Shown piece by piece: positions 36,732 to 47,743 of a DNA stretch of 64,000 nt. The notes beneath the pieces were generated by a model. That model made no database searches. It saw only the letters and a program-made list of their open reading frames with translations, and had not been told where the DNA came from. The stretch's first letter is position 1, and the number at the start of each line of letters is the position of its first letter. The translations under genes were made by a program, and so were the position numbers. The stretch is from Schizophyllum amplum (lineage: Eukaryota > Basidiomycota > Agaricomycetes > Agaricales > Schizophyllaceae): assembly GCA_007026445.1 (NCBI GenBank), contig VDMD01000003.1, forward strand, positions 1,054,001 through 1,118,000. The letters are read 5' to 3'.

Positions 36732-38905
36732 ATGAGCGACGCGTCGATTACTTGGCCGCAGGTGCGTTCCCTGTCCCATACTCTATGCAACACAGCTGAA
36801 GTGCTGATGTCGTTTACCAGGCCGCGCTGGATGCGCGCAAAGCTATCCTTGAGCTCATACCGACTGACCTACGCGTCATGACCAGCTACCCTCTCGGCTC
36901 GGACGTGCGCGGCGCAGCAGAAGCCTCAGGCTTGTTAACGAAGGATGATGTGATCCTCACGAACTTTACCAACGATGCCACATATGTGCGTTGCATGTCC
37001 TCATCGTTTTGATTAATACTCACCTATCTTGTAGATCTTGGAGGGGATCAAGTCGAAGGAGCTCACCGCCGTCCAGGTTGTGACCGCCTTCGCCAAACGC
37101 GCTGCCCTGGCGCACCAGCATGTCAACTGCCTCACAGATTTCTTCATGGACGAGGCCATCGAGCGCGCGAAGCAACTGGACGAGTACTACGAGAAGACCG
37201 GCCTACTCGTAGGCCCGTTGCATGGCTTGCCGATCAGTGCCAAGGTGAGTGTATGCGTGCATATTGTCTAAATTCAGCCGTGTTAAGGGCTTTGCAGGAC
37301 AACCAGAGCATCAAGGGCCACTACGTGAGCAACGGCTTTCTGCACCAATTTCGGAAGTACAAGGAAGACCAGCACGGTCACATGCTCCAGATCCTGTGGG
37401 ATGCAGGCGCCGGTGAGCTCGAGGCTTCTGACATCAGGAAGACCTCATTGACTCTGTACAGTCTTCTACGTTAAGACGAACCTCCCTCAATCCGTGATGC
37501 ACCTGGAGACCCACTCCTTCTATGGCCAAACGTTGAACCCATACAACACGGCTCTGACCTCAGGCGGTAGCTCCGGCGGATGCAGTGCGCTCCTCGCGTA
37601 CGGCGGCTCTCCTCTCGGGCTCGGAAACGATATTGGCGGATCGTTACGCTCGCCCGCCGGCGCCACGGGGCTCTGGACGTTGAGTGAGGTCACTGCTGTC
37701 CGCTATCTGTTCATAACTCACACATAGCTGCCAGAGTGCACCACAAGTCGTCTGCCCAGCGCGGGTGGCGTCAAGATGATGCCCGGTGCGGACTCTGTCG
37801 GTTCGACCCAAGGTCCCATGTGCAGGAGGTTCGCATGAGGTAATCATTGTGCTAGACGCTGGTTACTGACGCGTCTCTAGTCTCCGGGACTTGAAGCTAT
37901 GGTTCCAGGTGGTCATGGCTAGCAAACCGTGGATGCGCGAATACACCATAGTATCCGTGCCCTGGGATACCTCAGCGCTCATCCCCGCGGCACCGAAAGT
38001 CAAGATCGGCGTGATGTGGTCGGACGGTGTGGTGACGCCACAACCTCCCATCCATCGTGCGCTGAAGACGCTGGTGGCCGTACTGCAGGAGCGAAGTGAT
38101 GTTGAGATCAAGGACTACACGCCTTATAAGCACGCGGAGATGGATGCGTTGGTGGTAAGTGAATAATGGATTTTCTCCGAGCTGGACTGACGAGACTCGT
38201 CTTGTCAGCATGAGCTGTACTTCGTCGATGGAGGGAAGATGGTTCGAGATCACGCTGCCACGAGTGGCGAACCCTTGCTGCCTATGGTACGTGATTTCCT
38301 AGAAAACATACTCCATGAAATTCCCACCTCTCATTTGCTTACTAGACCGAATGGGTCCTTACGCGCCCGCAAGTGAAGATGCACGATATTTTCCAGCTCT
38401 GGGATGTATGTCGAGTTGTTTCATCTCATCGGCGTCTCTAAGAAGCTCTCTCAGATGAATATGAGGCGCGACACCCTCCGTGCAGAACATCTCGCCCACT
38501 TCAACGCGCAAGACGTCGACTTTGTGCTCTGCCCCGTCGGCCCTGGTCCTGCTCCCGCCCATCATACGGCGAAGTACTGGGGCTACACGTCGTCGTGGAA
38601 TTTCCTGGACTACCCTGCGGCGGTGTTTCCGACTGGCCTCAAAGCGGACCCGCAGGTGGATCTCGATGCGGAGTACGCGAAGGCGCCGGCGTTGAACGAA
38701 CTGGACGCGTATAACAGAGAATGCTGTGAGTGTACAGAGGCAGGCGCCGAAGTTTATGTCCAATTGACGACGCTTTGCAGACGCGAAGCCGGAGGTGTTC
38801 AAGAACGCTCCTCTCTGCTTGCAGCTTGTGAGCCGGAGAAACGCGGATGACCAGGTGTTGGATGTCCTCGAGAAGATCAGCGAGTGCTTGCCTCTCGCCT
38901 CCTAA
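36732..38905 (+). CDS. Amidase (amidase-signature family, acetamidase-like)
   Basis: Eleven exons: 36732-36761, 36821-36985, 37035-37244, 37298-37412, 37462-37683, 37735-37828, 37881-38154, 38209-38286, 38346-38405, 38455-38725 and 38781-38905. Introns are 49-59 nt, giving 547 residues. The Ser-cisSer-Lys triad of the family is visible: Lys in LHGLPISAKD (about residue 135), cis-Ser in TSGGSSGGCSALLA (about 210) and the nucleophile in GLGNDIGGSLRSPAGA (about 234; Asn replaces the usual Thr of GTDIGGS). The C-terminal half has FVLCPVGPGPAPAH and WNFLDYPAAVFPTG, as in fungal general amidases and acetamidases. It hydrolyses carboxamides to acid and ammonia. No targeting signal is seen. A permease gene lies 0.6 kb downstream on the same strand. 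Confidence 0.93.
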
Positions 38906-39507
38906 TGTCGATAGGGTACTGAAGACCGACGGTGCTGCTCAAGAATACAATATCGATGAAATGACAGAAAGGCAAGAAATGGGAAGGGCCTGGCACTATC
39001 GCTTGAGCGAAGGGAATGCCGGAGAGCATTGCACAGCCGATGACATCGATGACAGCGCACCGAATTGGGTACCTGGGCATTGACAGTGGCGCGGAGACCC
39101 CACTTGATAGTATGGCTGCTGCGTTCACTGAGGCCCGACGCCGATGGCCACCTTGTCTTCCTCCCACCTCCCCTTCGATCGCGCGCATCGGTCACGACAT
39201 CCCTATCCGGTCCAGGTAAGCCTTGTACGCATATCGGTATCACCTTCTCCAGTCTCTTGCTTCCTGCACTTATCAGACGACGATAGCCCGGTAGACACCA
39301 GCCCGATAGTGACGCAGATTGCGGCGGGAGGGGCGCGCGAACGAAGAACTCACAGGCGCCGCCTTATCGGCGCTGAGTATCATTGCAATCAGTCATTGGG
39401 CTTCGCGCTTTATATACCCTAGCATAGGCGCCGTATGAGGGCGAGCACCGCGGTTCCCTCGACCCAGCTCTTGCTCGATTGGTGCCCGCGACATCGTGAC
39501 TGCCGTG
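38906..39507. promoter_or_regulatory. Intergenic region with GATA-type cores upstream of the permease
   Basis: About 0.6 kb between amidase and permease. Several GATA/TATC cores are present, for example TTATCAG at 39270-39276 and CGATAG nearby. These resemble binding sites of fungal nitrogen GATA factors, but such cores are common by chance. The permease's true first exon may also lie here. Confidence 0.35.
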
Positions 39508-41870
39508 ATGACAGTGCAATCTGCGCTCTTTAGACTGCGCGTCTGGGTTTGGGTATGTTGATGCGCGCACGGTCATGCGAGCAGGACAGTACTGATGCGT
39601 CTGCGTAGGGAGAGTACAAGGCGACGGAGAAGGAGGAGAGGTTGCTGCGAAAGATTGACGTGGGCATCTTGACGTTCGCGTGCATATCATAGTAAGTGGT
39701 TCGTAATCAAAACACAGAGATGAGGCCTGACGTTGAGCCCAGTTTCGTGGCACGGCGTGAGTGCACTCTACGCGAAGCGGACATTCGCTCAATAATCTTT
39801 GCACTCTAGTGGACAATAGTAACCTGGCGAACGCCTACGTTTCGGGCATGAAGGAAGATTTGAACAGTGCGTCCATCGCCCTGCTCTCGGATTCGATTCG
39901 CTGACCCGACGTCAGTGTCCACGGAGGCATACTCGCAGATGACCTCCATCTACCAGGCCGGCTACTCCGTTGGCCAAGTTGTACGTCTTGATGTCATCTG
40001 TACGGTCGACATTCGGCTGACGGACCCACCCAGCCCTGCAACCTCGCCATCCTCTACTTCCCGCCCCGCTACTACATGTCCTTCCTCCTGTTCATGCTCG
40101 CAGTGTTTTCTCTCAGCTGCGCGTTCGTACAGAACGTGCAGAGCGTCTCAGCGCTGCGCTTCCTTGTTGGGTTCGCCGAGTCGGGCATGTTCTGTTCGGT
40201 AAACTGTAGATGCCTTCAGCTTCAATCATGAGAAGCAGCGGCTGACGAATTGTCCAGACATCCTTGGAAGTTGGTACGGTCCCAACGGTGAGTTTCATAT
40301 ATGAGCTTTAAATATCATGCGCATAGACTCATCGAACTTCGCAGAGCTGGCGCGTCGTGCGGCCATCTATACTGGCAGCGGCTTTGTAGGGTCCATCATC
40401 AGCGGTGTAAGCAGCTCAGCTCTTCATTTGTTGGCAACGTGAATTGACTGACTGCGTAAAGGTGATACAAGACGCCATTAACCACAGCTTGAATGGGACA
40501 CTTGGCCGTCCCGGATGGCGTTGGGTAAGTTCTCAAAATTCTCATCACCAAACCATCTGACGATTCCACGTCAGCTTTTCATCATCGGTTCGTTCGTAGA
40601 TACTGATGCTAAAAGTTGATGCTAACTATCGCTCAGACGCGATCCTCACATTCCCCATCGCACTGCTCGGCGTTTTGGTGCGGGCTATAATTTCTCCCAT
40701 ATACAGCCCAACTCACACAGTATCCAGACCTTCCCCGACACACCAACGAAGACGAAGGCATTCTATCTGAACGAGGAGGAGCGTGAGCTTGCCCGCACTC
40801 GCCTCCCGCCCCGCGACAAGGTCGTCTGGAGCCGCAGCGCGGTCATCGGCGCATTCAAATCCTGGCAACTCTACGTCTTCACGATCTTCTTCACAAACTT
40901 TGGCCTCATGGAGACGTTCAACTTCAACTCTCTCGCGCCGCTGTGGTTCAAGTCGTACCCCGAATCTTTCTCGCTGTCGAAGTGTGTTTCCACCTGCGTT
41001 GTCGTGTGTGCGTCTCCATACTGATGGTGCAAACAGCGCGAACCAGTATCCCAATGGTGTATATGCCGTGGCCATTGTCGCGGTGGCGATCATGTCGGCT
41101 GTTTCGGACAACACGCGCAACCGTTGGGCACCTTCCGTCGTGATCGGGCTGGCTTGCATAGTGTTTTCTATCATTTTCCTCATCTATCCGGAGGATAACA
41201 AGCCTGCCTTGATGGCGGTAAGGGGATTGTCTGCGGCACGGTGCAAGGTCTAACATATTGATATATTTTGCTTAGGCTATCTACGTTCACGGCATCGTCT
41301 TCGCTGGGCAGTCGATCAATTATAGTGAGTGGATACCATGTTGATACTGTTATGGTGCAGGATGCTAACATTGCACCAGCCTGGGCTAATGAGGCAACGA
41401 AATTCAACCCCATTCTGCGTACGATCACTCTTGCTGTGGTACGTCGTCTGTCGCTCGTGTAGCTTCCTTCTCATCGTCGATCGCCCTCTAGATGAATCTT
41501 GCAGCATACATCTTCCTGATCTGGTATGGCATTGTGGTCGTTAACTCTGCGTGAGTGTCTGTCATCGCTTATACTTGATCTTCACTTACATAGTCATGTT
41601 CTTAGGTATGCGCCGAGATTCTACAAGTGCGCCGTCGGCACTCTAGGTGCGTCTATCGCTTGAGTCCAATAACGTGAGACTGATGAAGCTACTCTAGTGC
41701 TCTCTATCCTCTCGTTCTTCTTCCTGCCCTTGATTATGTACTTGACGAAGCGCGATCCTAATCTCCAGGAAGATGGTGCCCAGAGCGATTCAGAACTCGA
41801 CACGGAGAAGGATGCGGAGAAGGACAGCAAGGGTTCGGAGACCAATGTTACTGTCCATCCCGTATTATAG
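39508..41870 (+). CDS. MFS permease, allantoate/anion:cation symporter (Dal5-like) family
   Basis: Eighteen exons fit: 39508-39552, 39609-39691, 39743-39756, 39810-39866, 39916-39980, 40034-40205, 40258-40287, 40345-40406, 40462-40524, 40575-40587, 40637-40677, 40728-40981, 41037-41217, 41276-41324, 41380-41438, 41492-41550, 41606-41646 and 41698-41870. Introns are 49-58 nt, giving 486 residues. Two exons are only 14 and 13 nt. Family marks: EERLLRKIDVGILTF, FVARLDNSNLANAYVSGM, EDLNMSTEAYSQMTSIYQAG, RFLVGFAESGMF, LGSWYGPNELARRAA and GFVGSIISG, then a central loop EEERELARTR before TM7. About 12 membrane spans and an acidic tail fit the plasma-membrane Dal5/Vht1/Tna1-type family. The substrate (allantoate, ureidosuccinate, nicotinate or another acid) is unknown. 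The first exon is uncertain; the chain from 39609 is firm. Confidence 0.85.
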
Positions 41871-42303
41871 ACTTCAATACGCATGGCACGACCTGTATCG
41901 ACTTACATCCCTGTACTTATAACTTCATGACACAATACTTTTGCTATCGAGCATTTGCTCAGGCTTGCCCATGGACGCCTTGTACGCGGATAGGCCGGGA
42001 ACATGTATGAATACGGAGGTCTCATGATGCTTCTAAGCATTACAGCAACACAGCAATGGGAGAGAGTCAACTGAAATAGTGATCAGATCAGAGGGAAAGC
42101 ATACCATCAGCGACGAGGCCTCCCATGCCCGTGCCTGCCCTATAGGATATGCACCACTTTCAGTCTGCGAGGCATTGTGGCTTGAAACAACCTCGGATTT
42201 TTTAGAAAATATATAGGCACACTCATAGCATGACCCTCAACATGTCTGAATATTCTTGGCCATTTTGACCACCAAACACGCGTTGTACTGCAGAGGGGGT
42301 GTA

Positions 42304-42736
42304 ATGCACCACTCGTCAAGCTTCAAGGCTAGGAAGACCGGCGCGAGATCAATCGTGTTTTGCGAGGTGTTCTCGAAACCATGCTTCATGTACCGAGCCC
42401 TGTCCGTCTTTTGCAACACAAATTACATGACCAGCATCTTCATGGTCTGTAGTAAGTACCACTCCAATTATTTTGGTGATTTACGGAGCTATGTGAAGCA
42501 CCCAAGCATTGCTGCGAAACGGTGCATGGTCTATACAGGCGGCCATCAAAATTACTCTCAATTTTCTGTATGCCCTCGACAGAGTCGGCGGGCCGTCAAA
42601 CTTTGTGAGATTGTAGAGAGGCAGTGTTCTACTATCTTGCAAATTATTTGAAAGATTGAATATATTTTGGCACAACAGGAGCCGAATGGTGCACTTCTGG
42701 GTACGGTTTGCCGCGGTGGTTTGCCGAGTGGTGCAT
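42304..42736. repeat. Cluster of short direct and inverted repeats (possible element remnant)
   Basis: The 12-mer CGAGTGGTGCAT at 42725-42736 appears as its exact inverse at 42304-42315, and a near copy (CGAATGGTGCAC) lies at 42683-42694. A 9-mer GGTTTGCCG is repeated at 42705-42713 and 42718-42726. The pieces lie in AT-rich non-coding DNA. They could be ends of a decayed miniature element or simple chance; no target-site duplication was identified. Confidence 0.4.
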
Positions 42737-43253
42737 ATCTAGGGCAGGCACGGTACTTAAAGAGGAACAATGGCGTGAGCAATCACATCAATCACCTGTC
42801 AGTGCGTGACGTCATTCCTCGTCATTTATGGCAGCGACCGTGACATGTGGTGCCTCTCTGTGCTCAATGCACTGAACTTGAATGTCTGAACCTTCAACCA
42901 GACTTGAACTGCCCTGCAGCACGCAGGACATTTGACGCTTCAGTGCCACAACCTGACTAACTAAGTATCGTGTAAGCACTGTGGCTTGCCAGTCGACGGA
43001 CGCAATTTTGCCCAACTTGATGATCAGGCTATCGCTCGGACGGCCACAAAGCTGCTGTCGCACGGCACTTCGTGTCGTTATGACCATCATAGGAGGTAAC
43101 CATCAATTATGGCCGAGTTTTTGTTTCTTGCTGACCACAAAGCACAGTCTTCTTGCCGCTGCCCATAGTGCCGTCTCGGAATCATTGTTGTTCATTCCCA
43201 GAAGCAACGACCGGAGGCCAAGACCAGGACACAAAGTACCTGCTCGCTCAAGG

Positions 43254-43260
43254 TATATAA
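43254..43260 (+). promoter_or_regulatory. TATA box (TATATAA)
   Basis: TATATAA lies 38 nt before the ATG at 43298. It ends one base before another ATG at 43262, so that ATG cannot be in the mRNA if transcription starts about 30 nt downstream. This decides the start of the following gene and implies a very short leader. Confidence 0.6.
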
Positions 43261-43297
43261 GATGGACGATTCAGCTATCCGTTCATTGCATATCACC

Positions 43298-44216
43298 ATG
43301 TCTTTCAGACGCGCTTCCCCGGACACTGTCCACGTTGGGCGGAACACTCGTTCTCGCACTAAAGCCCTCAAGATCGACCAGCAATGCCGTGAGACTGACG
43401 TTACTCTGGACGCCTTGCTCGATCTTCTCGGTACCCTCGAGGGTCAGCATGTTTACAAGGACGCCCGGGAGGCCCGGCATCTTGACTATGAGGCGCACGA
43501 GTAAGTCTGATATACTGTCTGTCGTTCTTCGTGGTCCTGACGTGATTATCAGCCCTTTGGCGCTCTCGAAGGAAGTCCTCGCCGAGGAACGCATGCACGT
43601 TTCATCATGCCTCCGAACTATGCGCGAGACCGCAGGAATTACTCAGACCTTCGACAACTACTCCGACCTCGAGCCCTTCAGCGGACCGCAGCCGCCTTTC
43701 GCTACCGTCTCTTTCGATGAAACAACTACTTTGGACCAGATCATCGACTACTATGGGCACAACGGTGCTCCGCGAACCAACTATGCCCTACGAGCCCTTG
43801 CTCTCGTGGCACAGTCCTCTGAACCCATTTTCGCTGCGTGCCAGTGGATGATCTCTAGCTCTAAACATCCGCTTGAAACCCGTTGCAACGAGATGATTGC
43901 GACCCATATGGTTGATACCATTTGGACGCACACGGTGTCTTCGGACAATAAATGTGGATGGCATGGTTGTGGGTACGAGATCTCTCCCTATATGCATACG
44001 CGTCGCAAGGGACTGCTGGCGCTTCACGTCGCTGTTCAGCACTTCCACGCCATACCGACCTGCCCGCTGTGCGAGTGCACGCTTTATCGGCCTCCTAACA
44101 TGCCGGCAAGCGATGCTGTATATAAGTTGGAGACGCACTTTGCATCGGGATGGTGCATTGGGTTGGCGCGATGGGCGATCGCATTGGGGAGACCTGTCAT
44201 TGCTCCGGCGCATTAG
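43298..44216 (+). CDS. Small protein with C2H2-like zinc motif, lineage-restricted type
   Basis: Two exons, 43298-43500 and 43553-44216, with a 52-nt GTAAGT...ATCAG intron, give 288 residues. The start MSFRRASPD is chosen because of the TATA box position and a CACCATG context. The N-terminal half is helical and charged (TLDALLDLLGTLEG, SKEVLAEERMHVSSCLR). The middle has TTTLDQIIDYYGHNGAPRTN. The C-terminal part holds a possible C2H2 zinc site, KCGWHGCGYEI, then HVAVQHFH, followed by a second Cys pair (PTCPLCECTLYRP). I recognise no named family. Such genes occur as lineage-specific sets in mushroom-forming fungi, which is inference here. DNA or protein binding is possible. Confidence 0.72.
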
Positions 44217-44302
44217 GCAAGTCAACTTCAGCTGAGGGAATCCTTGTAGTAATGTATATATGTATCATACAGTCAAATATTTACCGTGTACAACATCGCA
44301 CG

Positions 44303-44308
44303 AATAAA
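44303..44308 (+). terminator. Possible polyadenylation signal AATAAA
   Basis: AATAAA 87 nt after the stop codon of the C2H2-like gene, in AT-rich sequence. Fungal polyadenylation signals are loose, so this is only suggestive. Confidence 0.35.
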
Positions 44309-44464
44309 CAATATTGAAGATCATGTATCCTCCAGAGTCATCAGAAGAGCCGCATCACAAGAACATCACACGAAGTTATGGGCGCTTCACAGCCACACAG
44401 CGTGATCGGCATCCTCGGTCCGCCTGCCGGACATCGTCATCTTCCCCAGCCTGCGCTTCCAAAA

Positions 44465-45855
44465 ATGGGTTTCTGTTCTGGCCAGGTCTTTCGCTGCTTC
44501 AAAACCCTCGAACGGCTCGGCGACAAGGTCACTGGCTTCGCAGGCCCATGGTTCGTCGGCCTCGCATGGCTTCTAATTCTCTACGGCGTGCTCTGCTTCC
44601 TCGATGTCGTTCTGCCGACGCTGTCCGCGAAGGTCATCACCGTGCCCATATGCGTGCTTCTCATAGCAAATGTGCTGGGCAACTACTATTGGGCGTGCAG
44701 GATTAGGCCAGGGATGGTGGGTATTGAGCAGCCGAAGCGCAGTGCCTGGCTGTATGCGAAGAAGAAGAGGGGCGATCCGACCATGCGACGCAACTTCCAG
44801 TTGACACCGGCGAAATGGACGGGGTGCAAGCGGTGTCAGAGGAATAGGCCAGAGGTGTGTGTAAAGACTATGTTGTCGGGATGAAGAAGCTCAGATGATC
44901 GTGGTAGCGTGCCCACCACTGCCGTATATGTGGAACATGTGTGCTGAAGTACGATCATCATTGTCCTGTGAGCCTGTCGTTCTCGTCGCTATATATCCTG
45001 CTCAACATGCATCATTGTAGTGTAAGCTGCTAAGCTTCCTTTCCTGAGCTTCGCTCACAGATACGCCCAGGGATAAATCAATGCGTCGGGATAAATAACG
45101 AGCGCTACTTCATCCTCTTCATGTCAGCACTCCATGTCTTCCCTCCTTCTGTGCTGTACCTGATCGCCCTTGTAGGACCTATCTCGTCGTTGCTTCCGCT
45201 GTGTTCTCTTACGCAGCCTGGGATGCTGTACTGATTGCTTTAGGCGTCACATTGGTGAGCTTGTCACCTTCCGTGGCTGTATCTGAGACTGAAGTTCACC
45301 TGCATCGCTGTAGCGACCCTTCGAGTCCAAGGTCGTCAGTCAGACGCTCTTCGTCTTGATCTATATACTGGCGGCCGTGCTCAGCTTATGTGTCGGCGTC
45401 ATGCTCGCGTACCATCTGCATCTGGTCTGCTCAGGGGAGACCACAGTCGAAGCTATGGATTTTGCGGAATATCGCAAGAAAAGGGTCAGTCGGTTTCCCT
45501 TCTCATGCCCTGTATCCTGATTGCTTTCCCTTAAGTTTTTTGATAACTCATATCACCTTGGGTATGTATGAACTACACTAACCCTGTTGTTTTGCTTACA
45601 TGGCCGTCAGCTGGAGAACTAATCTCAAGCTATTCTTCAACGTCGGGGCTTGTGGCGAATAGTACGTACTGAACGAACTCAGACGCTCTCCGTCAGCTCA
45701 TTGAACCTCTCAGCCCATGGTATACTCTTCTCCTGCCTTTGATAGTGGAGCCATACACCAACGGCTATGAGTGGGCGCGGAAACCCGGATGCGAACGGGG
45801 TCATCTAGGTATTGAGCCTGGAGAAGAGCTCACCGATGAGGACGAGGACTTGTAG
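44465..45855 (+). CDS. DHHC-type protein S-palmitoyltransferase
   Basis: Eight exons: 44465-44854, 44908-44967, 45061-45122, 45176-45254, 45314-45484, 45536-45561 (26 nt), 45611-45661 and 45714-45855. All are frame-consistent, giving 326 residues. An in-frame ATG at 44378 would add 29 residues; MGFCSGQVFRCFKTLERLGD is preferred as more like other family N-termini. Two membrane spans precede the Cys-rich domain CKRCQRNRPERAHHCRICGT and CVLKYDHHCP (residues about 120-150), with the catalytic DHHC at 146-149. Two more spans follow, then GWRTNLKLFFNVG and WYTLLLPL. The enzyme transfers palmitate to cysteines of target proteins at ER/Golgi membranes. Odd point: after DHHCP the usual Trp is replaced by IRPG, across an intron of 93 nt. 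Confidence 0.88.
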
Positions 45856-46316
45856 ATGCGTTGCTATCAATGTACGTCTGTATCATATACGAGTGCTCTT
45901 TGCTTGTATCAAGTGTGAACGTGGTCAACTGAGCGGATCTTCTGCAATGGCTCTCAGAATAGACAAGATGGTCGATATGCACCAATCGTGCATCAACGAA
46001 CGCAGGCATACGGTCGCACGCGCTGGCGCGTGTCCCGCGTGATTTCCCATTTGTCAACATCACACTGACAGGCATCATCATGCATGCTCATGCTCTCGGT
46101 CACTCCATCACGCGCGTCGCATGCCGCGATGTCCGTTTCCCAGCCGTTTCCAAGAGAAAGATGCGGACTGATGGGGAAGAAGGAGTCCGGCGCTCAGCCT
46201 GGCAACACAAACAGACTCGCCGCTTGCGTCCCGCCATTCATTCATTCTCTGCGTAGACCGCTGTCTCTGTACTTCTACCGCCCCCCACAAAGCCGGCCTT
46301 TGCGGAACCCTCAGGG
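45856..46316. other. Intergenic region
   Basis: About 0.46 kb between the palmitoyltransferase stop and the DUF6533 gene. Short open frames only; nothing supported. Confidence 0.5.
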
Positions 46317-47743
46317 ATGAGTCCCTTCAATGACGCGACCAAGTTCCTGCGCATTGTGCGTGTCCCCCCTTCCCACGTCCTTCCCCTCACGAACTGACGC
46401 GGACCCGTGCAGGCTGCAATGGCGATCTTCGTCTACGACTGGGCGCTTACTCTGCCAGCCGAGATACGGATGTGTACGTGCAAGACACGTCTTCCTATCC
46501 CTGTGTACTGAGCCTCCCCCCTCCCCAACAGACCGCCGCCAGAGCTCACTGCTGCGCATGAGCACCGCATGCATGATGTTGATACTTGTGCGGGTGCGTA
46601 TGCAGTTGCCATGCCCGACACCTCGCTCACATCCCCCACAGTACCTGGGGCTTATAGCGTTGATCACGAATTTCATTGGTTTCTTCGCGCACGTCTTTGT
46701 GGACAACCCCAAAGACCCAAACAATGCGTGCCGCCTTTACTTCCGTGTCATGCCGATCATGCAATGCTTCGCGTCCTGGGCCAGCCACGCCGTCTTCGTC
46801 GTGCGGGTGCGTATATTGGCTCCCTGGCGTGCTACGATGCGTATTCATTTGCCACAACAGACGGTCGCCATCTGCAACGTCAAGGGCCTCTCCACGATCG
46901 CGCTCATATTCCTCGCGGTCACCGTCTCCGGCGTGGAGATGTTCTCGCAGCTATACTCCTTCTTCAAGTTCGACGTGGGCTCCTCGGGGAACTGTCTATT
47001 GCAGTACAGCGATGATCACAACCTGAGCTATCTCTACTACCTTGTGCGTGTTCCCGCAGTCAATATCTTCTCATGGCGACCCCACTTCCTCCCCGGCCCT
47101 CCGCAGGCGCTAATCCTGTTCGCTGTGCTTTTTCTAGGCGTCGACTATATTCGATGTGGTGATCATCGTGCTCACGTACCGCGGCCTATCGGTCAAGTTC
47201 TCCAACCTCAGCAAGAGCGATGCGGCGTCCACGGGGTTCAATGACGTACTCTGGAACTCGTCGATTCTGTACTTCAGCGTGACGACGTTCTTCAACATGC
47301 TGAACCTCGGGTTCTACGCCTACTTCGGCAACAGCAACGCCACGGTGCTCGGCGCGATGGGGATTGCGTTCACTAGCATGATGAGCGCGCGCGTCAGTGA
47401 GTACTGTGCATTGGCGATGCGTTGAAGACCGCAGTTCTGACTCCATCCAGTTCTCGACTTGCACAGTTATGCGCACCGACCGACGCCTTCGTACCAACTC
47501 AGCGGTCTACGCTCGGGTGAGCAGACGAGCCGCGCTTCGGTCGGGCCTTCGCAGGTGAGTGGGCAATGCACCTTAAAAACTTGCTGTCTGACCGCCTCAC
47601 AGGGCGCGCCATACACCGGCTCCGACAAGTTCCAAGCGGACGCCAAGATGCGCGACTCCGGCATCGGCGTGTTCCGCACCGTGGAATTACGCCATGAGTA
47701 CGAGTACGACGACGGCCCTCGAAGAGGGGCTAACGTCGTCTGA
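46317..47743 (+). CDS. DUF6533-type multi-pass membrane protein
   Basis: Eight exons: 46317-46355, 46413-46473, 46532-46593, 46642-46806, 46861-47043, 47138-47396, 47451-47554 and 47603-47743. Introns are 48-94 nt, giving 337 residues. The N-terminal AAMAIFVYDWALTLPAEIRM is the typical opening of basidiomycete DUF6533 proteins, which carry about seven spans and an intracellular tail. Further spans: LGLIALITNFIGFFAHVFV, STIALIFLAVTVSGVEMF, TIFDVVIIVLTYRGL and ILYFSVTTFFNMLNLGFYAY. An extracellular NGS/NAT-type sequon is present (NSNAT). The tail is Ser/Arg-rich and ends acidic. The family is greatly expanded in Agaricomycetes and resembles receptors in layout; no ligand is known. The fifth intron (94 nt) is less certain than the others. 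Confidence 0.8.

Larger units (their letters stand above)
41871..43297. other. AT-rich intergenic region with short repeated motifs
   Basis: About 1.4 kb, AT-richer than the rest of the window. A frame at 42256-42651 (+) has no domain or splice signals. Repeats around 42300-42740 are listed separately. The right end contains the TATA box of the next gene. I see no transposase. Confidence 0.45.

Noticed and set aside
36821..36985. Possibility that the amidase gene is a pseudogene because of several in-frame stops in its uninterrupted DNA
   Set aside because: All stops fall in introns of 49-59 nt; the spliced chain is complete and retains the Lys-Ser-Ser triad.
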